A stretch of 64,000 nucleotides of DNA from contig SWDT01000076.1 of NCBI GenBank assembly GCA_009193035.1, positions 1 to 64,000 on the forward strand, read 5' to 3'. Source of the DNA: Halicephalobus mephisto. Taxonomy: Eukaryota; Nematoda; Chromadorea; Rhabditida; Panagrolaimidae. Under the pieces are notes generated by a model. That model was not told the DNA's origin and did not search any database. It was given only the letters and a program-made list of their open reading frames with translations. The position numbers and the translations under genes are program-made. This document shows positions 1-9,645 of this stretch, in pieces (position 1 is the first letter of the stretch; the number at the start of each line of letters is the position of its first letter).

Positions 1-52
1 ATTTATTGGTTGCAGGATTAGGATTTGAAATAAATCATCGGACTTATTGTTC

Positions 53-74
53 CACTGCTTTGGATAATTAAACC
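53..74 (-). pseudogene. Degenerate SL RNA leader
   Basis: Read on the minus strand from 74, the sequence starts GGTTTAATTATCC, as in the other SL exons. The 3' half of the leader, the GTAAAC donor and the Sm site are then missing. It is placed head-to-head with the intact SL gene at 380, like the other pairs, so it looks like the decayed partner. The copy may continue off the left edge. Confidence 0.6.
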
Positions 75-379
75 GAAGAACTCATTCTAATTTCAGACTT
101 TATCTATGAGTCAGCTTGTCAGACCAAGTATTGAAGGCTTTGAAATGCAAGATAACGATATATAGAGAATAGGAAGATAGACACAATAACCGATCGGAAA
201 AGGAAGTGATGAGTGTTCTCTCAGGAAATAAACGAGTCAGTTATTGTCACCTCTTCTATTCCCAGTTCTTTCGCTCTCTACCATTATCGTTATTTCGCAC
301 TCTGCTTCCAGAAATATCAGCATTCACCTAACCAGAGATCTAGTTATTGAATAAAGTTCCCGATTAGAACGTTTTCTTC
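75..379. promoter_or_regulatory. Shared promoter of a divergent SL RNA pair
   Basis: This 305-bp spacer separates the degenerate minus-strand SL copy from the plus-strand SL gene. It is imperfectly palindromic: ATAACGATA near 150 is matched by TATCGTTAT near 285, and ACAATAAC near 181 by GTTATTGT near 240. This fits back-to-back copies of one promoter. The plus-side proximal element would lie about 40-65 bp before 380. That it works as a promoter is inferred from position. Confidence 0.5.
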
Positions 380-477
380 GGTTTTATTACCCGAATTTGA
401 GGTAAACATTTGATCCGCTCTTGAGTAATCTTGTGGTGGTGAGTTTAAATTTTGGACTGCTCTTCTGATCAGGAGCT
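380..477 (+). ncRNA. Spliced-leader RNA gene (SL1-like)
   Basis: The leader exon 380-401 is 22 nt, begins GGTTTTATTACCC and ends TTTGAG. A consensus donor GTAAAC follows at 402. The SL-intron part contains the block TCTTGTGG shared by all copies, an Sm-type site AATTTTGGA at 448-456, and a 3' hairpin with stem GCTCTT/AGGAGC at about 459-476. Total length near 98 nt and this layout match nematode SL1 RNA, which donates its capped leader to mRNA 5' ends by trans-splicing. The fifth leader base region reads GGTTTTATT where the other copies have GGTTTAATT. Confidence 0.85.
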
Positions 478-499
478 TTTAATTGGGAATTGAGTTCTT

Positions 500-733
500 T
501 TATGATTCCCATGTTATTGAAACGTTTAGTAAATCTAATTGACGAATAACTCTTGAAATTAATAACTTCATCATATCACTTGCAACACCGGTGTTTTCAG
601 AGAAATCTATTTGTTTGCTGTATTTCCTCATTTGGGAAATAAATGATTGAGAGAAAGCAACTATTTCATCATGATGTGAAAATAAGAGGTTGTTCTTCAG
701 TGGATCTGGCTTCCACTGATTGATTTTAATCAT
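500..733 (-). CDS. Hypothetical short ORF, 77 codons
   Basis: An ATG-started minus-strand ORF with ordinary codon use, ending 22 bp beyond the 3' hairpin of the SL gene at 380. The product is mostly hydrophilic, with no membrane segment, signal peptide or motif that I recognise. It has no obvious splice sites and could be one exon of a longer gene or a chance ORF in a region that is less AT-rich than the rest of the window. Confidence 0.25.
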   Translation of the reverse strand: MIKINQWKPDPLKNNLLFSHHDEIVAFSQSFISQMRKYSKQIDFSENTGVASDMMKLLISRVIRQLDLLNVSITWES

Positions 734-1410
734 TTAAATCAAGTAATCAGTTGATCAATCAGAGAGAATATATCACAATCATCTGAAAATTAAGAAGTAT
801 CTGGAATTCGAAGTAGTTATTTATTTCAATCAGAACAGACATTTTTAGTTGAGAACTGTTATCCTCAAAGAGAATGTCACAAGTCTCACTGAAATAATTG
901 GGTGGGTCGGACAATTAATAAAAATTCTAATGAAAATTGATATAACCGATTATCCATAGATGAACTGTTTTTAAGCACAGTGAATTTGAGATCAAGTTTC
1001 AGCTCTTCAATCAGAATAAGCATCTGAGGACTAAATCAAAGTCTTTTCAGAATTCCCATTCTCATATTAATTTATATAACTAAATTCCTCTACACCCATG
1101 AAATATATTGTAGAGAGACTGTACAAGATCCTATGGAATTTATAATTGAATTTGATATGAAAAGTTCACTCCATTCTACTTTTGATGGTTCGGATAATCC
1201 CTTCAGTAATTTAAAAAGCTGAACAACATTTTAAACAACAAGAATGAAAGCAATTAATCTGTTTTCGACTCCATTTTCTCTAAATTTCCTTTTCATTATG
1301 ACTCAGAGAAAGAAGTTTAAATCAAAATGACAACAGATAATAAGAATTGTTTGAATTGAATGTAATATTCAGCTGTTAAATGAATAAAGAATAAATCACA
1401 TTTATGAAAC

Positions 1411-1512
1411 TAAACTCTCCATTCCGAGAGCATTCCAAAATTTAGATATTCCCGCCACAAGATCCTTCAAAAGCGGACTTTAATCTTTACCTTAAAGCTG
1501 GGTAATTAAACC
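1411..1512 (-). ncRNA. Spliced-leader RNA gene (SL1-like)
   Basis: Minus-strand leader exon 1512-1491 (22 nt) begins GGTTTAATTACCC and ends CTTTAAG. The donor is GTAAAG at 1490. It carries the shared TCTTGTGGCGGGAA block, an Sm site AAATTTTGGAA around 1443-1433, and a terminal hairpin CTCTC...GAGAG at about 1415-1430. The end of the leader reads TAAG where the other copies have TGAG. It is transcribed away from the copy at 1802, whose 5' end is 290 bp away. Confidence 0.85.
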
Positions 1513-1801
1513 AAATACAACTTCCTAATTTTGAGGTTTCTGAAAGCTGAGTGAATTGGGGTAGATGAATACAGGTGTGCAATGGATTGTGTGAACGACG
1601 AGATATAAGGGGAAAATAACTGAACTGTTAGAAAAAGAGACATTTCTCATTAAAAACATACCTGGGAAATTATGTGTTGTGTTTGTCGCTCTGACTCTCG
1701 TCTTTGTTACCTATCTCTTAGTGAAGAGATGGGGTAAAATAGGGTTCATTCAGCTGAAATCACTCAGTTTCCAAAAGACAGAAAATCAGAACATTGTGTT
1801 C
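1513..1801. promoter_or_regulatory. Shared promoter of a divergent SL RNA pair
   Basis: A 289-bp spacer between two head-to-head SL RNA genes. Both sides carry an ATTCA...CTCAG-type element 30-60 bp before the transcript start: TTCATTCAGCTGAAATCACT near 1748-1767 on the plus side, and GAATTCACTCAG-like sequence on the minus side. This matches the usual position of a proximal sequence element recognised by SNAPc at Pol II snRNA/SL RNA genes. The function is inferred. Confidence 0.55.
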
Positions 1802-1902
1802 GGTTTAATTACCCGAATTTGAGGCAAACATTTAATTTCGCTCTGATAAAGTCTTGTGGCGAATACGGTTAAATTTTGGATTGCTTTCGTAATGGAAAGT
1901 CT
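1802..1902 (+). ncRNA. Spliced-leader RNA gene with GC donor
   Basis: Leader exon 1802-1823 (22 nt) begins GGTTTAATTACCC and ends ATTTGAG. The next bases are GCAAAC instead of GTAAAC, so the 5' splice site reads GAG|GC. The Sm site AAATTTTGGA lies at 1871-1880, followed by a hairpin CTTTC...GAAAG at about 1884-1899. All other SL hallmarks are intact, so it is either a functional copy using a GC donor or a recently damaged one. Confidence 0.8.
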
Positions 1903-3552
1903 GTAATTCGACAAAGAAATTATTCAATATTGATGGTGATACCTGTGTTCTTCCTTTCGAAAACCTGAAATTAACACCTTAATTTTATCAGCAAGAAAAC
2001 AGATTTATTTGTGAGAAATCCCTGTTTTAGTATACTCGTTGTATGAGAGAACCCGAATTTTTCATATCACAACATCAACAATTTGTATCATAACGCAGTA
2101 GTTTTCTTTTTAGTATCCATATTTGAAAGTGAACTTGTCTTTATAAACTCCCTCGTTGATTTCAGAAATACGTTCAGTAAATTAACAAATTAATACATTT
2201 CTTATATTTGTTTACTATAACAAAAACCGAGAGTATTTGTGTATTTTCATGTAACTGTCTATTCTTGTTTGAAGACCATTACTCCCAAAAAGAATCTGAC
2301 AATTCTGAAAGAGATTATCAATTGAATTGACAAAACTAGAGACCCGAATAGAGACAATAAATAGATTATTTGAATCTCACTCAGATTGTTCTTTGTCTGT
2401 TACTTCCAGAAGAGTTCAAAGGGCTGGTACCTCATACGAACGAGGAAAAGTCACAAGGGTTCTCATTGTCGCCTACAGAAATTAGTGGTTGAAAATGAAT
2501 TTCTGTTTGTAAGCATTAAATACTGAACAATATGTGACTGAAATCCTTAGATATTTAATAAACTTTCCCTTATCTATGTTCTCAACAAAGATAGTTTTAG
2601 AGGTATTACTTTCGAACAGTATTTAGGACAAGAAATGAGATCCATTTTAAATCATCAAAACGTTACTCATCATCGGATTCATCAGAGTTCTTCTATCTGG
2701 TTAATGTTTTACATTAATTGGCTTTTATCATTGAATGAATTTATAATTCAGTCTTTATATTTCTAAATTAATAATAGGAAATTTAGTCATTTTATAAGTA
2801 ACATAGATTTCAGTCAAAATGACTTTTTTAACAGATTGTACCTCATGAGAATAATGTTAAATTCTACAGTAAGTTTCTACATTTGGTTTCTGAAGAACAA
2901 CTTTCCAAAGGATAGTGACAAAAACAAATTACGAATTTCTGATATCTGGGAAATTCATCTTCGATATATTGCAGCTTTTCTTGGGAAAACTAATCACATG
3001 ATCATAATCAGTTCACTACTTCTATTTAAATACAAATGAGAATTATTTGAATCCGTGTACTTAAAAAAGATAATATAAACAAATAGAACCTAAATATCAG
3101 TAAAAAAATCTATTTTTATTAATTAGGTCTAGAAATAGTTCCACAGAACTGTAAAATCAAGTCGATATGTAATGTGGATGTATCGAACACAACTAACAAT
3201 CCTTTAGGGAATCATGGAGAATTGAGTTTTGTCATCTCAGTTTGCAGAACGACAAAAATGGTGGTTCAACCTAAGATGGTAAGGGAAGACAATAAAAAGC
3301 TGTTAGATGTGATACAAGTACCGAATAGAAACCAAAGAAAGAAATATGTATTTCTAAATTTCTGTCATACACAACTTTCTACAGTAAATAATTTCAGATA
3401 CTCTGCATTACTGACCAAGTGATTATAAAGCTAATACTAAGTTTAAATACAAAGTCTTTACAGTAGACTGGAGGAAGGTACTAATGTCTGTTTTATTAGT
3501 CCTGAATTACTGTCAGAATAACGAATAAAAACACAAGTTTTATCAAGAATAT
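1903..3552. other. Spacer between SL RNA pairs
   Basis: No supported gene. Two open frames on the plus strand (2836-3039 and 3174-3422, 67 and 82 codons) show no recognisable domain, no convincing splice sites and no clear initiator context. No tRNA-like or SL-like sequence was found here. Confidence 0.5.
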
Positions 3553-3651
3553 AAGTCCTCTATCAAGAGAACACCCCAAAATTTACTTACTTCCATCACA
3601 AGATTTCTCAAGAACGGAATTTAATGTTACCTCAAAACTGGATAATAAACC
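3553..3651 (-). ncRNA. Spliced-leader RNA gene (SL1-like, diverged)
   Basis: Minus-strand leader 3651-3631 (21 nt) begins GGTTTATTATCC and ends TTTTGAG. Donor GTAACA at 3630. The Sm-type site reads AAATTTTGGGG (about 3584-3574), with GGGG where others have GGAA. The 3' hairpin TCTCTTGATAGAGGA is at about 3555-3569. It is more diverged than its neighbours and may be weak or inactive. It is head-to-head with the copy at 3940. Confidence 0.7.
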
Positions 3652-3939
3652 GAAATTGTTTTAATTCTAGGTCCTTCGGGAGTTGAGTAGATTTACCTAG
3701 ATAAGTATAGATTGATTGACCAAGTTCAATAACAGGAAAGGTATCAAAGCAAGGTAACCAGACAATCAGAGCAAGAGGAACATTTTCTCTCGAAAGTTAG
3801 TCAATTTAGTTGTTTTGTTTGTTCCTTTGCGGTTCTCATTTCTTCCCCTTTGTTTTACACAGAATTATTTCGATCGCAGTATTTTCATTCATGGCAATCT
3901 AATCAACTCCAAAAAGAGCTGTAATCAGAAAGTCTCTTT
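3652..3939. promoter_or_regulatory. Shared promoter of a divergent SL RNA pair, with PSE-like block
   Basis: A 288-bp spacer. The block ATTTTCATTCATGGCAATCT at 3881-3900 lies exactly 40-59 bp upstream of the SL start at 3940. The same block, with one mismatch, lies on the minus strand 40-59 bp upstream of the SL gene starting at 4528. This fixed distance is what is expected of the proximal sequence element of nematode SL/snRNA genes. Confidence 0.65.
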
Positions 3940-4038
3940 GGTTTAATTACCCAATTTGAGGTAAACATTCAAATCCGCTCTAGTAATATCTTGTGGCGGG
4001 AAAGTTCGAATTTTGGAATACTCTTCTGCTGGAGAGTT
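3940..4038 (+). ncRNA. Spliced-leader RNA gene (SL1-like, 21-nt leader)
   Basis: Leader 3940-3960 is 21 nt, begins GGTTTAATTACCC and ends AATTTGAG. It is one base shorter than the canonical 22-nt SL1. The donor is GTAAAC at 3961. The SL-intron part contains TCTTGTGGCGGGAA, the Sm site AATTTTGGAA at about 4009-4018, and a hairpin ACTCTTCTGCTGGAGAGT at 4020-4037. This is one of the two best-preserved copies, nearly a mirror image of the one at 4430-4528. Confidence 0.9.
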
Positions 4039-4429
4039 TGTTTATGAGAATATTGTTTACTCATTTTCTGGCATTATTTTCAATTCATTCAATTAACTTA
4101 TTGTAATATGTCAATTACTTTAATAATGTAAGATACACTAAAACTCTTTTCGAAGAGCTGTTCGATAAAAGTAAAAGTTCTTCTACCAGACTTTGAACAT
4201 TCTTTTAAAGAAATCATAGCCACTTTGTTTTCTTCTGGATCAATCCCCTGTATATCCTAAACTATTTGAAGGAATGTACAGTAAGACAAGTAGAAGTAGT
4301 TTAGCTCTCACATTCTTAGTGAAAGTTAGTAACAAAGAGTTTAACACACTTAAGGTGGAAAGCAATATTCTCATTGATGAAGTAGAAAGAAACTAAGGGA
4401 ATTAATAAATTCCTGCTTTTCCAATTACA

Positions 4430-4528
4430 AACTCTCCATTAGGAGAGCATTCCAAAATTCGAATTTTCCCGCCACAAGATATTACTAGAGCAGATTTGAA
4501 TGTTTACCTCAAACTGGGTAATTAAACC
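4430..4528 (-). ncRNA. Spliced-leader RNA gene (SL1-like, 21-nt leader)
   Basis: Minus-strand leader 4528-4508 begins GGTTTAATTACCC and ends AGTTTGAG (21 nt). Donor GTAAAC at 4507. The TCTTGTGGCGGGAA block, Sm site AATTTTGGAA (about 4459-4450) and hairpin CTCTCC...GGAGAG (about 4433-4447) are all intact. Upstream, bases 4568-4587 carry the PSE-like block in the correct orientation and distance. It is head-to-head with the copy at 4811. Confidence 0.9.
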
Positions 4529-4810
4529 AAAGAGACTTTCTGATTACGACTTTTTTTTGAGTACATTAGATTGCCATGAATGAAAACAGTTCAGTTAAAA
4601 TAATTCCGTGCGAAACAAAAGGGAAGAAATGAGAGCCACAGACCGACTAACAACTAAATATTTGGCTGATCAGATTGGACTCGAAAAAATGTCTCTTTTC
4701 CCAAGTCTAGTTATTTCTTGTTAGTATCTTGTCCCTCACATGATCAGCTCTCTCCGTGTATATTCATCTCATTCAGCTCCTGGAAGACAGATAATCTAAA
4801 CAAGTTCTTT
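4529..4810. promoter_or_regulatory. Shared promoter of a divergent SL RNA pair
   Basis: A 282-bp spacer. The minus-side PSE-like block is at 4568-4587. The plus side has TATTCATCTCATTCAGCTCC near 4760, about 35-50 bp before the SL start at 4811. The two half-promoters are diverged inverted copies. Function is inferred from position and conservation. Confidence 0.55.
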
Positions 4811-4909
4811 GGTTTAATTACCCAGTTTTGAGGCAAATAATAGAGTTTCGCTCTCGAAAGCTTTTGTAGCAAAAGTATATAAATTTTGAATGACTTTCTG
4901 AAGAGAGGT
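4811..4909 (+). ncRNA. Spliced-leader RNA gene with GC donor
   Basis: Leader 4811-4832 (22 nt) begins GGTTTAATTACCC and ends AGTTTTGAG. The donor is GC (GAG|GCAAAT), as in the copy at 1802. The Sm-like site is AAATTTTGAA (4881-4890), with GAA in place of GGA. The 3' hairpin ACTTTC...GAGAGGT is imperfect. It is either a GC-donor SL RNA or a decaying copy. The leader itself is intact. Confidence 0.75.
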
Positions 4910-5578
4910 TTGGAATGAAAATATTGTGCTGTTGGTTGTGAGGGTTTCTCCTTATATCAAGTTATGCACACTCAACTTCAATGAATTATAATAATTCTTG
5001 AAAGATTCCTGAAATTGGTGATATCGACATATTTGGGAAATCACCAATTTTAGAAATTTTTTCGTTTCCAGTGGGCCTCTTCATGAAAGAACTTCATCTT
5101 AGTCGTAATTTTGAAAGAGAAAGTATGTCAAACATAATCTCGTAAGTTAAACATAAATATAATGTTCCATTTTTGTAGTTCTATTACATTCTGGATAGAC
5201 GATTGATTTCTATACCCTAATTACTGATTATGCAAAGTCAATTATTAATGATAGAATACATGCCTTTATTATATCGTGAATAAAAAAAATAAATTTCTAA
5301 CTAAAAATTGATATCATTAATCAAGAGGTTGTTAATCACAGTAAAAATTGAGTAAATATCAGAACGAATACAGATAATATCAGATAGAGCCAAGAAATTC
5401 ACGAAGAAATTAGGAGATACGCTTTGATTAGACTGGTTTCATCGCGTAAGAAAGTGACTTTCCTCCTGAATTGAAGGATATGAGATTGAATATGAGGGGG
5501 ATCATTCTTGGAGAAAGTAATCTCATACAGATTGTGAAATCAGCATTACTTCTATAGAATCATAACTGTGTAGTGCTT

Positions 5579-5599
5579 ACCAAATATGGAAAATAAATC
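5579..5599 (-). pseudogene. Degenerate SL RNA leader
   Basis: The minus strand from 5599 reads GATTTATTTTCCATATTTG followed by GTAAGC, which aligns with an SL exon and donor but carries several changes. No Sm site or 3' hairpin follows. It is interpreted as a relic SL copy. Confidence 0.45.
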
Positions 5600-5836
5600 G
5601 AAGAGACTTTTACAGAATCTCCATTTTGAATGTTCTTTTACCTAAATTTCTGACTAATACCATGTACTGTTAATAGGTGAAAATGATTTAGGGAAAGCTG
5701 ATTCTGTAGAATTGCGTGGAATTCAGATCCCAACGGGTATAAAGAAGTTACCCTTTGTACCCTTCGGTATTCAGGTCTCCTCAATGCATTCGACAATTTA
5801 AAATGCCTTGTAAATAACAATATTAGAAAGAATAGT

Positions 5837-6465
5837 CTGTTCCTTCTCGTTCATTTCGCACTTCTCTTCAACTTCATTGCTTCAAAATGCTTTTATCCAC
5901 AGTGACTTTGTAGAGAACCTGCCACTCAATTGATGAAGATATGGCATCCTGTTTTGGTCTTCTACTACTTCTACTCACCAAGAAGATTGAAATGAAGTCC
6001 ATGCAGAAATGCAATATATCAGTTTCCAAATATTTCTGTCTTGACTTGATCCTATATACAATGATGTTGACCTCAGCAGATGATTTCTCTGTTACTTTCG
6101 TTACATATGACATCATGATCGTCTGTAAGAGTGAGATTCTCATCCGTCTTAAATTTCATAAACGCATCCTGTCTTCTGGTTGCGGAAGAGACCAAACAGA
6201 GGTGAAAAAGATCTTTCTTTTCTAAGTAATCATCTTAATATTTTCAGTCGTTCTACCAGTAGCAATCCATTTCAATGCAATGACCAGTTTTGATCTCACA
6301 TTTGCGAACTTCATCTCCGGGATTCTCTCTTTCTGGATCCCTATGAGGAATGTCATCACTGTTCTCTTGCTTGTTGCTGTTTACAGAGAGAAGCTGGAAC
6401 AGTTGTTCTTTTATTTTCACCATCTCAGCTGTAGAAACCATTTATCTATAACGAATTTCCATTTT
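5837..6465 (+). pseudogene. Chemoreceptor-like 7TM fragment
   Basis: Conceptual translation shows pieces of a nematode 7TM chemoreceptor in different frames. A hydrophobic TM-like stretch ends in FIASKCF near 5837-5893. A TM-plus-loop segment with LIRLKFHKRILSSG lies near 6140-6185. After an intron-like TTTCAG ending at 6246, a TM6/TM7-like segment contains VVLPVAIHF, FWIPMRNVI and VAVYREKLEQLF. The last part resembles the C-terminal TM7 and YR motif of nematode chemoreceptor families. The frames cannot be joined without stops, so it is probably a decayed gene. A divergent functional gene with exons I have misplaced is possible. Confidence 0.35.
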
Positions 6466-6729
6466 TCTGTATTAAACATAAATGAACATGTTTACAAAAT
6501 ATTCTCAAGTAAACATAATCATCTTTATTTTTATATAGGTCAGTAATAAAATAGCTTGAGAATGGGTAGAAGTTTTGAGTGGTTCTTCTAGAATTTAATT
6601 CTATTAGAATGGTCGGTATTTAGTTCAAGTTTTGATACATTTATTTACACAAGTGTAAAATAAGAATTTGAATTGATTTTACACAAATTCTGTTCCTTAT
6701 GGAAGAAAAACCTAAAACATTGATAATAA

Positions 6730-6827
6730 GGACTCCTAACAGGAGAACATTCCAAAAATTACAAGTTTCCACCACTTGATTTCTCAGAGCAGAATGCAAT
6801 CTGTACCTCAAATCAGGTAATTAAACC
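6730..6827 (-). ncRNA. Spliced-leader RNA gene (SL1-like, diverged, unpaired)
   Basis: Minus-strand leader 6827-6807 (21 nt) begins GGTTTAATTACCTG and ends ATTTGAG. Donor GTACAG at 6806. The Sm-like site is AATTTTTGGAA with one extra T (about 6760-6750). The 3' hairpin is CTCC...GGAG (about 6733-6746). No plus-strand partner is recognisable in the next 500 bp, unlike the other copies. Confidence 0.7.
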
Positions 6828-6847
6828 GAAAATGACATTCTGTTGCC

Positions 6848-8510
6848 GAGTCTTTTGGAAGTTGATTAAATTTGATTAGATGAAATCTGATTGCTCTACT
6901 TCACTTAGCAAGAGAAAAAGGAGAAAAGTGCGAGTGAGAGAAGGGACAATGAAGCAGACGAGTTGACTGGTTCATTTCCAAATGAGAACTAGTATCCCTT
7001 TCGTTCTGGTTATTATTTTCACAGAACTCTTTTCTTTCGCAGAACTATTTGCATTGCACTTCTTGAGGCTATGAAAAGATGTTTTTGAAAGGTGAAAGAA
7101 AAGAGTTGTTTTTTGAGATGGAATTATGAAATTATGATTGATCTACAAGGTGTCCTAGACTTGATTCTTTAACTTTCAAGATCTAAAAAGTTAAATGTAA
7201 ATGATGTTAATGTATGTATTCCAAGTGCTGTAAATTAATCCAGCGTTGGTAAAGCTGAATGATTAACATACCACAAGGTAGGGAACAATTCGCTAAAACA
7301 AATAAATAACATCTCCCCAAACCCCTTATTTATAGTTATTTTTCACATTCCAAGACAAAAACTTTTCGACCTAATTTTTTACGTTTTAAATTTCCCAATT
7401 CTGAAGTATTATGTGCTGTTCTATTCAGCATTCAAATATCCACAATATGAAAGAAAACTTACGTGTTCTCTCAGAGAATGGCTCAGACTGTTTAGACTCC
7501 TGTTATCCTACACTAATACTCACCTCACCTCAGTCCAGTTTTATTTATATTGTATTTCCTCTAGATACTAGTGTACTCTCCCATATTCTGGCATTCGTTG
7601 TCGTGTCTGTACTTGTAAGAATACAAACACTAATCCAATCGTACCTTCGAAAGTGAACAGCAAGCTCATCAGGGATTTTGTAGTGAGGATTGATTCCAAG
7701 TTCTGTATGACCGAATAATTTTCCATTTAAAGAACTAGACAAAACTGACTTCAGAAAGATTCAGATTTACGAGGTTTTTGTTTATTTTCAGTATTTTTTT
7801 TAATTCCGAGTTAAATAAGGAGAACAGATAGTGTTGAAAATTTCCAGATTTATTTAGAGAACTTAGAGAAGGCATCTTGTATGCAGAAGGATCCAAAAAA
7901 ATGCCAGGTAATCAAGTCGAAGCAAGGAAACACCATCCTATTTACATGACTTTAAATGTAAGATGGAAAAAATAGTTTGATACTTGTTATCAGAAATTCA
8001 GTAATTGACCACGTTTGCCGTTTTACTCTCGAAATCATCGGTATATAAGTGAAAGAGATTTGACTCATCTGTTGTTAAAATAAGCTTAAATTTTTTATTT
8101 TAGATAAATGTACGTTTCTAGAATTTCTTCGTGATTCGTGTCGACATAATTTCGTAAATATTTTTATTTCTGCTTTTTATAAAGTAGAATCATTCCATCA
8201 TCAGAAGGAAATAAAGCATTTTTTAATAATCAGATGGATAAACTTTATTTCCTCGACTGAGAAGATTATCTTATCAGGAATTTGCGAACATTTTGAATCA
8301 TATCCAACAACGTAAGTAAAGGATTGAAGAAGAATTTTATTGTTTCTCATTTTTGACGTACATTAGAAATATAAAAATTAAAATAAAAAATTCTCTCAAG
8401 TTTCACAAACTTCGATAGGGTATACCGTAATTTATTTGATTATTGAAGCTATGTAATTACAGATAGATAGTGTTGAGTGTGTTAGTCATAGTTAACATCT
8501 TGAAATTCTG
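6848..8510. other. Spacer with a possible exon at 7545-7742 (-)
   Basis: Mostly without a supported gene. On the minus strand, 7742-7545 is open. Its first part, ending in YKIPDELAVHFR before a possible donor GTACG near 7647, looks coding. The HFR ending after a proline-containing stretch recalls the HYR end of nematode GT92 (DUF23) glycosyltransferases, but this is a weak resemblance. The plus-strand frame over the same bases (7411-7656) looks less likely. Nothing else was recognised. Confidence 0.25.
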
Positions 8511-9639
8511 TCAAGGCATTTTTGATTCCTCATTTGATTGTTTTAAAGGTAAATGGTAGCCATCAAGATTTTGGCTGGGATTTCTTCGTTTTCGATTTAT
8601 TAAAGCTGCTGACGAAGCAGTGAAAGAAGACTCACTTAATGTTTTGTTTTGTCCTTCTACGTTTGAGATAGAAGAATTATGTCCTTCTAGTTTAATTTGC
8701 TTACTACTCAGTTCTCCTAGTCGATGTCTTGGATGGTGACAAATGAAGAATTTTTCTTTGTATCTCTTTGATCCACAAGAACAGAACAGAATCATATCTT
8801 TCTGAAAGACAAAGTCCCCACATTTAGTGCATATCCATCTTCTCAAAATTGGAGTGCATTCTTCTGGACATTCTAATTCTAATATAGTCGAAATGCCAGA
8901 TATCTGATCTGCCTTAGCTTCGCTCATGTCGACAAACCCAAAGATAATACTCTTGTTCTCTTCATCCCCGACATATGGTTCAACAGTTCCATTTAGGATG
9001 ATCACTTGACAATTACTGAATTTGACTGTGTTATGCAGGGTTCTCACAACTTGCTCATAACCAGGAGGAGTTGCAATGAAGAGTCCTGTACAGTTGATCC
9101 ATTCTCCATTCACCTTCATCGGGAACCATTTGTTCAATTTTCGGAGCCAAGAGTTTATTTCCACCCATGTTCCCAGAAGATGTTTTCCTTCGTCAATGTA
9201 ATTTGTATGCTCTATTGAGAATTTTATATAATCGGTGTAACGGCAGAAAAGTTTCTTCAACACCGGGTATATTTTCAAGAAGTCGTTTCTGTCCATTAAC
9301 TTGTAGTCATCCTTTGTTTTGTTTAAATGAATATAAATCTCCATTAAAGACTTCTCCTGATTTCATATCATGAAGAATACCTGGATACCTAGTCTTCTTC
9401 ATTTTCATTTCAATTTTTCGGTAAACAGAGTAAAGGTATTTGAGAAAGTATCTAAATTCCCTTTCATTACTGATGACAGTTTCTCGGGTTTCCTGACTCA
9501 GTTTTTCATACCAAAACGAGACAGGAATATCGTTTTGAGAATGTTTCCCTTGTATTTCACTCATAAATTTCAGAAGTTCTTCCAGAATCATTTCTTTAAT
9601 TTTATTAAAGTTGACCAGAACTTTACATTTGGTCTTCAT
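8511..9639 (-). CDS. Uncharacterised protein with C-terminal Cys/His cluster
   Basis: The minus-strand frame from ATG 9639 stays open to a shift near 9312-9351. A 40-nt intron there (9351-9312, GT...AAAG) joins it in phase to the long frame ending at 8511, giving 362 aa in two exons. The intron lacks the usual TTTCAG acceptor, so a frameshift is the alternative. The N-terminal half is rich in Lys, Tyr and Leu. Around residues 255-300 there is a putative zinc-binding cluster (WICTKCGDF...LFCSCG...FFICHHPRH). The tail is Ser-rich with a basic patch RKRR. I do not recognise the family. An acceptor-like TTTCAG ends at 9682, 43 bases before the ATG, and could be its trans-splice site. The product could be nuclear, given the Cys/His cluster and basic tail, but that is a guess. 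Confidence 0.5.
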
Positions 9640-9645
9640 TTGAGC

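Noticed and set aside
1..4910. The palindromic units of about 480-500 bp at first looked like foldback transposons.
   Set aside because: The arms are SL1-like leader exons with a donor, Sm site and 3' hairpin, so the palindrome is explained by head-to-head SL RNA genes.
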